DNA of 64,000 nt, taken from the NCBI GenBank assembly GCA_963995525.1, contig OZ023210.1, forward strand, positions 7,900,906-7,964,905. The letters run 5' to 3'. The stretch comes from Escarpia spicata (lineage: Eukaryota > Annelida > Polychaeta > Sabellida > Siboglinidae). How positions within the stretch are numbered: the first letter of the stretch is position 1; every line of letters begins with the position of its first letter. The notes under the pieces are model-generated. The model was not told where the DNA came from and made no database searches. It saw nothing but the letters and a program-made list of their open reading frames with translations. Below are positions 31,171 through 41,800 of the stretch, in pieces. Made by a program: the position numbers and the translations under genes.

Positions 31171-32306
31171 TACCCGAAACTGTTGTTTGTGTTCATTTAG
31201 CTTAATATTCATTTTATTTGGTATAATACTATTTCGAGAACTATTTCGTAATGTCATTTCGTTATCGAACACACATAATATATAAACATTCTGGGGGATA
31301 GACGTGCTAACTAGCAGTGAGCAGTTAAAAGGCGGTTCTGAGCCAGACTATCTTCCTGGCGAAGTCGCGCAGCCAGGCGAGAGTCGGTTAAGCGAGACTA
31401 CTGTACAATATCAAAACGTGATAATTTCCCATAAGTATTTTTTCTGTCACTTATTTCTTGCGTTTTTTATGCACAATTTGGCTGTTATCTGCGCAAAAAA
31501 GCTAATAAATAATTGTGTTTACAACCTGAGTATAATTAATATGCATGCACGCGCACTGGAACGCACAGAAACTGGTGATGTCACACATGTCAGATTTCGA
31601 GGTGAGTTGTTTCAAGCAATTGCTTTTTAAATCAGTAATTCGTAGACAGATGTATATTGACAGCTACCTTTAACAATACAGGAAGCTTATGTATTGTTTA
31701 TTTATTCTGCTTCAAATGCCGTCCATCGGGTAACTTTTCAATTAAGTATAATATTTATAACAACCGAACCATCAATCCGAATCCCTGCGCGGGGGCGACG
31801 GCGACGGCGACGGCAGCAGTCGGTGCGGGTTTGGTCTGTGTCTACGGGTCTTGCCTTTCCAATCAGCCATTTTTAAAAATCCCCGTTTCCCCATTTATTT
31901 TAACCGAAACATGAAAATGTGAGATTTGTACGTTGAAAGATTGTTTCTAATGCTACAGCTACGAGGTTAGTAAACCTGGCTGGCATGTCATCTTCAATGT
32001 AAAAGTTTTAGATTTGTTAAAAAGTGCACAATACCGTGTTGCCACGGAATTTGGCGATGCACGAATTTTAGACACTAGCAAATCTGCACTCTACACCCTG
32101 TAGTATAAATACGTTTTATCCATGAATATATTACAAAATATATAATAATAATTCAGATCAAGCTGTGCTGCTTCATGTGATTGTTTCATTTGATATTAAT
32201 AGTACTCACTAAATAAACATACACATTAAACATTTACTTTTGACATGTTATTATATCGTTACTGTACACAATATTAATTATTAGAGCAAGAATAAAGGAA
32301 AACATA

Positions 32307-32491
32307 TAGTGCACTCTGGATAAGGTCGAACCTCCAGGGACCCATGACAATATTGATAAGTGGAACTTCTGATAACTAGAAATTTATCAGAATTTCCACT
32401 TATTGGCACCTACGCCCAGGACCGAGGACAAAGATAGACTTAACTTAGTGAAAATCAAATTATGCTAGTTTGAGTTATCTGGAGTGCACTG
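32307..32491. mobile_element. pogo/Tigger-like MITE
   Basis: Ends read YAGTGCACTCYRGATAA on both sides, flanked by TA (32305-32306 and 32492-32493), as expected for Tc1/mariner-superfamily insertion. An internal small palindrome surrounds AGAAATTTATCAGAATTTC. There is no coding sequence. Confidence 0.75.
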
Positions 32492-32733
32492 TATATCACC
32501 AATGCATACAGGTAATTATGTAGAAGCAAATTAAAAGTTGGCCGAAGTATGTAGTGGGATTCTAGTCCGACTAAATCAGCATCACAAGGCTCTCTTGTAT
32601 TTTTTCCATTTAGCCAGCTGTACACTTGGCGATAAGTCCCATAATGTAATATCTAAACTGAATTAATCTGCACAACGTTGAATTAGTTAACTCATATTTA
32701 GGCTCTCCTAAATTCAACTTTGTTTATTTGCAG

Positions 32734-32835
32734 GAACATTTTAACCATCGACAGTTTGAAAATAGCCGAGCTGATGGAAAGGAAATCGAAGAGCTCTACT
32801 CAACAGTGCCATTAATTGGACAATGGGTTACCTAA
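32734..32835 (+). pseudogene. possible THAP-domain exon remnant
   Basis: After acceptor TTTGCAG it reads EHFNHRQFENSRADGK...STVPLI then a stop. The HF...F spacing and a terminal VP recall the second half of a THAP finger. The first half and partner cysteines are not found, so this is tentative. Confidence 0.25.
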
Positions 32836-34030
32836 CATAAGATGGTGCTTGACTTTGTTCTGCCCCATTCTGTTCTGTGCAACATCTGCTGGGAAGATCA
32901 CCATCACTTCAAGTTTCCAATGGATGTGTGCATCTCATAACTTTGTGAAACACAAGACACAAGAGTGAAGAAGGTGTCTGGCTTTGTTCTGGCACATTAG
33001 TTCCGTGTGGCGTCTGCTTGGACTGTGTACTACATGTTTCAAATGGGTTTGCGCAATCGATCGATTTGTGCACCCAAATGCACAACATCCTGTCATTATG
33101 TTGCAAAGTAGGAGTACATAATAACATTATGCTTTCTTATGCTTATCATGTTTGGATTGTGTTTTACAACATATTCTTTAAAACATTTTGAAACAAGATT
33201 TTTCAATTAAGTTATATGAGCAATACTGGGAGTAGTGTATAAAAAGGTGTCGACAACGGTTGCTTTTACAATAATTTTGAAAATTCATAAAACATTCATA
33301 AAATAGAAATTCTAAATGTTTAGGTATCTTTTTGAGTTAAATACACAAATGACGACTGAAAACAATGTTTTAAAATATGGGTTACTTTTAAAGTTTTATA
33401 ATTTTGTAACTTTATTTCCATCATACAATGGCCATTTTATTTGTTGCCATCGAAACGTGGGGTTCAACAGAAACAAATTCAATATGTTTTACTTTAAATG
33501 ATAGGCAGAACAAATTGCACTCCCAGTACGAAATAAAACATGTATCTAGCTGAGGTACGTCACGTTTCGCACATCGAGACGTAGCATGGGCCCCCGGATT
33601 TATTGTTAGTGTAAAACCAACGAAGAAGTCGGCCAATAAAGTTGTCAAATTGTATTGTAAGTCAACAGAGAAATGAAATTTAGCTTCCACGACAAAGTAA
33701 ACATTACGAGAACATTTACGGATAATATCTACTGGTCCAGACACGTGACCGCACAAAGATGACGGCACAGACGTCCCTAGGAAATACTACGACGGAGATG
33801 ATCACTGCGGAGTTGAAGATCGGGCAATTGCTAAAATCAAACTAGGAGAACACGAACAACATGTTGCAAGAAACTGGTAAAGGTAAGTAGATTAGTTTAA
33901 GAGCCCATTTCTGTATCGAATGTACACATTAAACGCTCGCGTAAGTTTTGCGCAGACCGAAGTTCAATATAATTTATAACGGTATGCATTTTTTTTTTTT
34001 TAATGCTGGCGATTGTTCAGCAGACACAAC
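32836..34030. other. no gene recognised
   Basis: At 33760-33880 an ATG-started stretch ends in a good donor (GTAAAG|GTAAGT) but is interrupted by TAG and shows no domain. It could be a 5' untranslated exon of an unseen gene. Confidence 0.25.
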
Positions 34031-34079
34031 CTTTATGACAGTTGGTATTATCAGAGACCGTTGTCAGCCTGAGCGTCGC

Positions 34080-35288
34080 CCTTTGTGGGAACCTCAAACA
34101 ATCCAGCCCAAGCAAAATCAGAGCCTCGCCTTCTCCCGGGAACTGAAACAATTAAGCCAAACAATCACACAGCCTCGCCCTCCCTGAGGAATTTAATTCA
34201 GCCTAAGTAATCCCACAGCCTCGCCCTTACTGGGGAACTGAAACAATTCAGCTCGAGCAATCCCACAACCTCGCCCTCCCTTGGGAAATGAACCAATTCA
34301 GCCCAAGCAACCCCGCAGTCTCGCCCTCTTTGGGAACTGAAACAATTCAGCCCAAGCAATCACCCAGCCTCGCCCTCTCCGAGGAACTGAGACAAATCAG
34401 CCAAAACAACCACACAGTTTCGCCCTAACTTGTGAGATGAAACAATTTAGCCCAAGCAATCCCACAGCCTCGGCCTCAACGAGGAACTGAAACAATTCAG
34501 ACCAAACAATCCCACAGCCTCGGCCTCAGCGGGGAACTGAAACAATTCAGACCAAACAAACTCGCAGACCAACCCTCTCTTCTTCATTTCAGCATATCTC
34601 TGCGAGACGTAGCTGCCCAGATGGTCCCACGATATGCTGCTCTGTCTGCCGTTTGTCTCCCTGCTCTCACGATGTCTTCTTTCAGCCAGTCGCTGATGTC
34701 CTGCTCCCATCTTCTTCTTGGTCGTCCCCTTCCTCTCTTTCCTTCCACTTTGCCTTCTAGGACAGTTTTCTCTTCATCGTATCTTGTACTTCTGTCATAT
34801 AATTCTACATCTCTCATTATGTCTTCTATGTAGAGGTTGAATAGGTATGGAGATAAAATACATCCTTGTCTTACTACTTTTCCCACTGTAAAAGTTTCTG
34901 TAGTTGTGTTTTCCAGCCTGACTACTGCTTGTTGGTTGCTATAAAGTGATTTTAAGAGGGCGATTATCTTTGGATGGAAGTTCATGCCGTTCTCTCGGGA
35001 ACTGAAACAATTAAGTCCAATCAACAACACAGCCTCGCTCTCTATGGGGAACTGAAACAATTTAGTCCAAACAAACCCACAGTCTAACCCTCTCTGGGGA
35101 ACTGAATAATTCAGCCCGAGCAATCCCTTAGCCTCGCCCTCTCTAGGGAACTGAAACAATTCAACCCAAGCAACACCACAGCCTCGCTCTGTCTGGGAAC
35201 TGAAACAATTCAGCCTAAGCAATCCCGCAGCCTCGTTCTTTCTGGAAAAGTGAAACAATTCAGCCCAATCAATCCCGCAGCCTCGTTC
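34080..35288 (-). repeat. 50-bp tandem array, split by a LINE fragment
   Basis: Diverged units of about CTGAAACAATTCAGCCCAAG plus CAATCCCACAGCCTCGCCCT run 34080-34560 and again 34992-35288 (roughly ten and six copies). Between them lies the LINE piece at 34570-34990. Confidence 0.85.
34570..34990 (-). mobile_element. LINE fragment, internally deleted, inside the 50-bp array
   Basis: On the minus strand it reads IIALLKSLYSNQQAVVRLEN and VVRQGCILSPYLFNLYIEDI (RT motifs). It then jumps to GKRGRGRPRRRWEQDISDWL and IWAATSRRDML (C-terminus). The catalytic YADD region between is deleted. Confidence 0.8.
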
Positions 35289-35289
35289 G

Positions 35290-35369
<80 letters not shown>

Positions 35370-35431
35370 TAGGCAGGCAGGCAGGCAGGCAGGCAGGCTG
35401 GCAGGCTGGCAGGCAGGCAGGCAGGCAGGCA
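35289..35431. repeat. CAGG tetranucleotide microsatellite
   Basis: About 35 copies of GCAG/CAGG with rare T substitutions. Translations such as LPACLPAC are artefacts. Confidence 0.95.
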
Positions 35432-35479
35432 GCAAAACAAACAAACCCAAGCAATACAACTGTCAGCATCGCTCGGGTT

Positions 35480-35736
35480 TTTGTGTATGCGTGTGCGCGC
35501 GCGCGCGCGTGTGTTTACTTGTTGTTACTGTTGTGTGTGTTTGTGTGTGTTTTCGCGCGGGTGTGCGTGCGTGCGTACGTGCGTGCGCGTGTGTGTGTGC
35601 TATCCATGACTCTCGTTCTCATTGTCTCTCTGTTTCTCTGTCTCAGTCTGTCTATCTTTCTGTGTGTCTGTATATATGTGTGTCTGTCTGTGTGTGTGCC
35701 TGTCTGTCTGTCTGTCTGCCTGTCTGCCTGTCTGCC

Positions 35737-35777
<41 letters not shown>

Positions 35778-36014
35778 GGCTGTCTGGCTGTCTGGCTGTC
35801 TGTCTGACTCTCGTTCTCATTGTCTCTCTGTTTCTCTGTCTCTGTCTGTCTATCTTTCTGTGTGTCTGTCTGCCTGCCTGCCTGCCTGCCTGCCTGTCTG
35901 TCTGTCTGTCTGTCTGTCTGTCTGCCTGTCTGCCTGTCTGTCTGTCTGTCTGTCTGTCTGCCTGTCTGCCTGTCTGCCTGTCTGTCTGCCTGTCTGTCTG
36001 TCTGTCTGTCTGCC

Positions 36015-36055
<41 letters not shown>

Positions 36056-36078
36056 GCCTGCCTGCCTGCCTGCCTGCC

Positions 36079-36131
<53 letters not shown>

Positions 36132-36156
36132 GGTTGTATGTCTGGCTGTCTGTAAT
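35480..36156. repeat. GT-rich stretch and CTGT/CTGC microsatellite
   Basis: GTGT/GCGT runs at 35480-35600 are followed by long CTGT repeats with CTGC interruptions (35695-36156). A roughly 55-bp block GACTCTCGTTCTCATTGTCT is repeated near 35606 and 35805. Confidence 0.95.
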
Positions 36157-36184
36157 GGTACCTTCTTGAAGGTATGTTCTTATA

Positions 36185-36482
36185 TCTTATAGCAGTATCC
36201 AGTCCTTAGGACTGCTCAAAGCGGTCTACACTTTACTCCCTGACAGACCTGTCCAACTGAACACATCTAGACTTCTCTGGGAAGCATTCAGCCACGATGT
36301 TACTATCCATCACAAATACCCACCATTGTCTATAGCCAGGTACTCATTATTACAGCTGAGTGAATTGGAGCAACGTAGAGTGAACGAACTTGCACAAAGT
36401 TCGACACGCAACATAGGATTCGAACCCGAGTTCTTTTGATTGAGAGTCCGACGCTCTAGCTACTGCGCAACTGCGCTCCAAT
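36185..36482 (-). mobile_element. tRNA-derived SINE, full-length-like
   Basis: On the minus strand the head has an A box (GCGCAGTAGCTAGAGCGTCG) and a B box (GGTTCGAATCC). It is followed by a body ending AAGTGTAGACCGCTTTGAGC ... AAGGACTGGATACTG. The same 3' part is at 37110-37262 and 42462-42537. The tRNA head is too altered at the 3' arm to be a gene. Confidence 0.7.
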
Positions 36483-36974
36483 GTCTGTCTGCCTGTCTGT
36501 CTCTCGAGAGACACACGCACGCGTGTGTGCGTATGTGTGTGTGCGTGCGTGTGTGTGTGCGTGCGTGTGAGATCGAGTATGGTAAGGATTTCGTGAGTCT
36601 CAACATTTCAAAAAGCTGCACCCGAAGTTGCAGCTGCTTGCAGCCGCGGACATTTTGTTCTGTATTATTGGAAAGGGAATTTGTGGTGCAGCCCAAAAAG
36701 GTTAAGAACCACTGGACTATTATATATAATAAGCAATACTGCGTCAGTATTATACACGTTTTCATAGTTAACGAGACGGGAGGGAGTTCTCCCGACGGTA
36801 TTGACCTATCGCAAACACGCTCGTCTTTACAATGTTAATCAGAGTACGCAGAGTAGGTCTACACCAAACTAATAACATTAAGATTATCCGGAAACTAGTT
36901 TCACATGGTGCTTTGATACTAATATACGTGATATTGTCAGCTCTGCGCGCGCTCTCCAGAGCTCAGCTGTACAA

Positions 36975-37062
36975 CTAACCACACATTTGCATATATCTGA
37001 AAACGCTTTAAGCATGAATTCATACATAAAGCGTTTTCAGATATATGCAAATGTGTGGTTAG
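36975..37062. ncRNA. perfect 36-bp inverted repeat (hairpin)
   Basis: CTAACCACACATTTGCATAT through CTGAAAACGCTTTA (36975-37010) returns as its exact complement at 37027-37062 around a 16-base loop AGCATGAATTCATACA. It contains the octamer ATTTGCAT on each arm. It could be a miRNA-like precursor, a MITE or a cruciform; expression is unknown. Confidence 0.5.
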
Positions 37063-37109
37063 TCACACATTGTAGGCGTAACAAAAGCTGACACGCCACT
37101 TGGCAGTGG

Positions 37110-37262
37110 TGGATATTTGTGTACGAATAGTCTTCGTATTCATTGCAGCGTGGCTGGAATCTTCCCAGAGAAGTCGTGATGGTGTTCGATTGAACAGGTC
37201 TGCCACGGGGTAAAGTGTAAAGCGCCTTGAACAGTCACGAGGACTGGATATTGAGCTATATC
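37110..37262 (+). mobile_element. SINE copy lacking the tRNA head
   Basis: GTGGCTGGAATCTTCCCAGA, GTGTTCGATTGAACAGGTCT and AAAGCGCCTTGAACAGTC...GGACTGGATATT match the body of the SINE at 36185-36482. Confidence 0.65.
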
Positions 37263-38086
37263 AGAACGTTTTGCTAGTAATTGTCAGATATTGTTCAGTG
37301 TGTAGTGAAGGAGAACGGTAAGATCTTTTCTAAAGTGAGGTATGTTCGTTTTTATTGTAAAATTGTGTTATATATTGTGCAATCTAAACGTTATGTATTT
37401 CAACACGAAGCACATTTTAAAAATTCAACCGTTTGGTGTTTAAAAATATCGCTAAGCTGTCACTTAAATCCCCGAATGGCGAACTCGAGTGAGGTCATGA
37501 CCCGACGGGGACGTGACCATGTATCATGTGATGCACATATACATCTCATTAGTAATCGGACGTGAGACCACGCCTTCGAATGCGGTGCGCATTCACGTAG
37601 ACTAACTGTTTCCTCATCGAAACACTAAAAGTTCAACAACAAAAATGCCTAATTAAAACACATTTGGGCGATCAGTTTGCATAGTAGATGTGGTTTATAT
37701 TGTATGACAAGATTTTACGATAAAACGTGAAAGGACAACCTCCGTTTAAAATGTTCCCGCAGGCCCTACGTGTATTGATCATAGCAAGTATTGGTAGATT
37801 AATAGAATGCATTAACGATTTAACGTATTTTCAATCAAACATTTGGAGACCTATATATGAATTAATATTCCTTTTAAGGATACAAAAGGCATGCACGTAC
37901 GTCGTGATAATCATGTGCTATGTGAACCTCAAACGATGCAGTGTGATGGTATGGATAATTTTGGATAGATAACACGAAGTAAGAATGACACAGAAATCCT
38001 TAATAATAAAAAGGACCCGGCGAGTGCAAGAATACGACGAGTTGTGTAATGTTTAAGAGTTTGGGGAAATAAGTCCCTGATCACAT

Positions 38087-38145
<59 letters not shown>

Positions 38146-38781
38146 CACGTACGCACACACTCACACACACACTACACTAACGCACGCACGCACGCACAGA
38201 CGCACGCACGCACAGCACACACGCACACAGAAACATGCACACGCACAGATGCAAGCGTACACAAAACAACAACGTGATCGCGGCTAGTTTGAAATAATAA
38301 AATGATTAGGCAAGAAACATGGCTTCTTTGTACCTCCACCGTGCAGTCATTAGCTATGTCGTAAAATGACCACTCGATTGTGCCGCCGTTCGAAATATCA
38401 ATATTACATTCACATAGACACACATAGACACACTACAGAGTTTTATTTAACTATTTATTACTAACCCAACGGATTCAACATTCTCCTTCGTAACTGTTAT
38501 CACATCGTCTGCACAGCTTGTTTCATCTCTTACTTGCCGTTGGAGGACTGATATTGACTGTATGTTTCTCGAACTCATGCGATTGACAACATGAACACAG
38601 TGCCAGTCTGAATTGTCCCTCTCCAAGTGGACATTGTATAGGCGACACTTCGCCGAAGATATGATAGTAAAAGTCAAGTCGACGACGTCCAACGTCTGCC
38701 GATATACACCAAACTCTGCAGCCCATCATCGCATACGTTGTGCTGTTTGATCTTTGGTTTTATGAATCAAGATGACCGCGT
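37263..38781. other. no gene recognised; CACG/CA microsatellite
   Basis: Holds a CACG/CA microsatellite at about 38086-38260. The rest shows no coding motif. Hr-A exon 4 ends at 38782. Confidence 0.4.
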
Positions 38782-38833
38782 TTATAGTTTCCCCTTGTAC
38801 TTGAAATCGATGCCTTTGATATGTCCGACCCAC
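38782..38833 (-). CDS. Hr-A exon 4
   Basis: Completes the split Trp, then WVGHIKGIDFKYKGKL and TAA. Contains the helix D His and Asp ligands. Confidence 0.9.
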
Positions 38834-41800
38834 CTGCGACACAGAATGCAATAGCACGTATAATGATCGGTGGCGTATTTAGGGCACTGGGCCATGTTAC
38901 CCCTTTGACAATTTTGTTTAGCATTTCCCCATATAGCATATTGCGCCACAGCAGGTTATACCTGCCAACTCTCCCATGAGTATCCCTGATTTTGGGTGTA
39001 TTTCCCGGTCTTCCGGACTGCAGGCAAAGCACCGTATTTTTGGTTCAAATTTCCAATATCACCCCCCTATCTTCCGATATAATCATCCGAGACAGCGCGA
39101 CACTACGGGAGACTTGCTGAGACGTTCTGAACCGCTGTTTGGGTGAGGAATCTTCAACAGCACCCCCGTTTCTTCCGTTGTCAAGATCTGAGAGACAGCG
39201 CGAGGAGGCAACGCGACGAGACAGCGCGACACGGGAAACGTGCTGAACCGGTAATGAATCTCCCGGAATTCCAAAAAAGTTAGCAGGTGTAACGGGTTAA
39301 CATGGAAACTAATGGGTGACTGACCACGTTTGGTCCCCTCTACGGGACCCCCAATATTCTAAATACCCCACTCACCGTAATTATATATATATGAATATAT
39401 ATATATAATATTTATATATGTATAAATATATTCCACTCACTGTAATATAGACTCCCTATTGTTTCTCCAATATATATACATATATATTGGAGAATATATA
39501 TATATTGGAGAAACAAAAGGGAGTCTACATTACGGTGAGTGGAGTATATATATATATGCACATATATATAATTATATATAAACTTTTTTGGAATTCCGGG
39601 AGATTCATCACCGGTTTAACACGTTTCCCGTGTCGCGCTATCTCCTCGCGTTGCCTCGTCGCGCTGTCTCTCGGATCTTGACATCGGAAGAAACGGGGGT
39701 GCTGTTGAAGATTTCTTACCCGAACAGCGGTTCAGCACGTCTCAGCAAGTCTCCCGTTGTGTCGCGCTGTCTTGAATGATATATATATATATATACAGTA
39801 ATAATAGGACCCTGAATGCACAAGAGTACTTAACTATGTATTTCCGGTGTGCTTGCTTTTAGTTGGTTCCGGTCGGTTTGATATATTATATATTATTTGA
39901 TATTATATATATATATATTGCTGTTTTATAGTTCATTCTTATATCGTTCATCTACCCTAAGAGGCCCATCCCGTCATACTACAAAAGAAGAACATATTAT
40001 GATTATTAAAAATAATGCTTAGGGTACTTTAGTGGGCATCGACCTGTGCAGAAAGTTATCGCAGCGAAAGCCGATGCAGGTGCAATTTGGAGCGCTACTT
40101 GGACCACAAAAGTGCCCTAAATGACATTATGTGATAATCATAATTATGCTCGATGGAGCACAAGCGTTGTAGAGTGATGGAATGAAAAATTTGGGATAGA
40201 CAAAACGAAGTAAGAATGACAGAAATCCTTAATAATAAACAAGGATACGGCGTGTACAAGAATAGGTTTTGGGAAAGTATTTTCCTGATCGATCAAATAA
40301 TCATAATGCATTGTTTCCTATCCACTTTACCAGTTGAGGTAAACGAAACACCCACCACTTTTTCGCCCACGTTACAACAGCGTCATCTAGCGGCGCCTTC
40401 AGTGTCTTGAGCTTCGCCAGGAAGTCATTGTGGATCTGTTTGTGATTGGCGAACTCCGGGTAGTTTTCCTTCTCCATCATGGCCTGGATACGTAGGACAC
40501 AACTTGGGTTAACGCATTTTAAGAACATGTCTAATTTTAAGTATTTATGCTAAACGCAGTCTCTTGCAGTTTTGAGATGCATTGCCTGCGGGCTATCAGA
40601 TGTGTTACTAGGGCAAACAGGCTAAGGAATAGACAGATCAGAGATGAGACATTCACCCCTGAATCCCCCTAAGATGTTATCAGACGTAGAAGACTCTGGT
40701 GGTTTGGACATATACCAAAACGAAAACCTCTTAAAAGTGCTTTCAAGGAAGACTTTAAAGGACATAGAAAAAGAGGAAGGCCACGGAAGAGGTGAAGTGA
40801 CAAAGTTAGACAGGACACTGGACTCCCACTTTTAACAGCAGAGCGGTGTGCTCTAGACAGAACGAAATGGAGGGGTGTGACATCCAGGAGGATAGCGAGG
40901 GGTCAAATTGGCCTAGGTATTTAAGTCAAGTAAGTCATTAGTGAGCTACTCGTGAATGGGTGTGGCCGGAAGTACATGAACATTGGAGGGAGGTTGCTCG
41001 TATTAATTGGGGCGAGCTGGACACTCATGTTGGAAATTTTACCACAAAACAGGTGGGAGATGTGTGGTTGAGTCCCCAGCCACACCCACACATGGTGTAG
41101 ACCTGTACTGTATACCAATCGCCGGACACCTGAACGTTACATTTAGAATCTAAAGACAGGACAAATCAATCACGAGATATTTAGAACAAATACGATTGTC
41201 TAGTAATGCCACCTGTGGGTAGTTATAGTATAAAACGACATCAGAGGTTTAACAAGTCATGGATTAGACGCACTCTCTGGAAGGAAACCATTAATGTTCC
41301 AAGACTGGCTTTAGAGTGAAACCAACAAGGAAACCGAAACCAGGTAGGGTAGACCGAAAACACCTAGAAGAGAGCCATGGCCAAACATGAAGACTTAATT
41401 GAAACCATCTGGAAAGTGATGCGGTAAATAGTGCTAAGTCAACAGAGTACGTTTAGAAAGTACGTCGTTTCGGCCCTATGCTCTCGTTTCAGCGAGGGTT
41501 GTAAGTAAGTAATTAAGACATAATGGTAGTTACGGCGACACGTGTGATGTCACTCCGCCGTGAAATGACAGTCTTGTCTCAAAAAATCTATAAGCTGACA
41601 CCTAGGCAAGCACAGGCATCTAAGCAGTCGCAAATGTCAAGTAAAATATATATATATTGACATATGTATCTACAATGTGCAAAACAGCACAACTGCAGCA
41701 GATGTATTTTTTACAAACACAAAAACTTGTTAAAAGTACCAGACACTATACCTACGAAAAAGAACATTACGTGTCGTTGTAGTTGTTCGAAGTATCGCTG

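Noticed and set aside
33760..33885. First coding exon starting MTAQTSLGN
   Set aside because: In-frame TAG before the donor and no recognisable downstream exon; at best an untranslated exon.
35269..36192. Long Cys/Leu/Pro-rich open frames ([16 protein letters not shown])
   Set aside because: Pure translation of CAGG and CTGT microsatellites in all frames; no gene structure.
36411..36482. Functional tRNA gene
   Set aside because: A and B boxes are present, but the arms do not close into a normal cloverleaf and the sequence continues as a SINE body.
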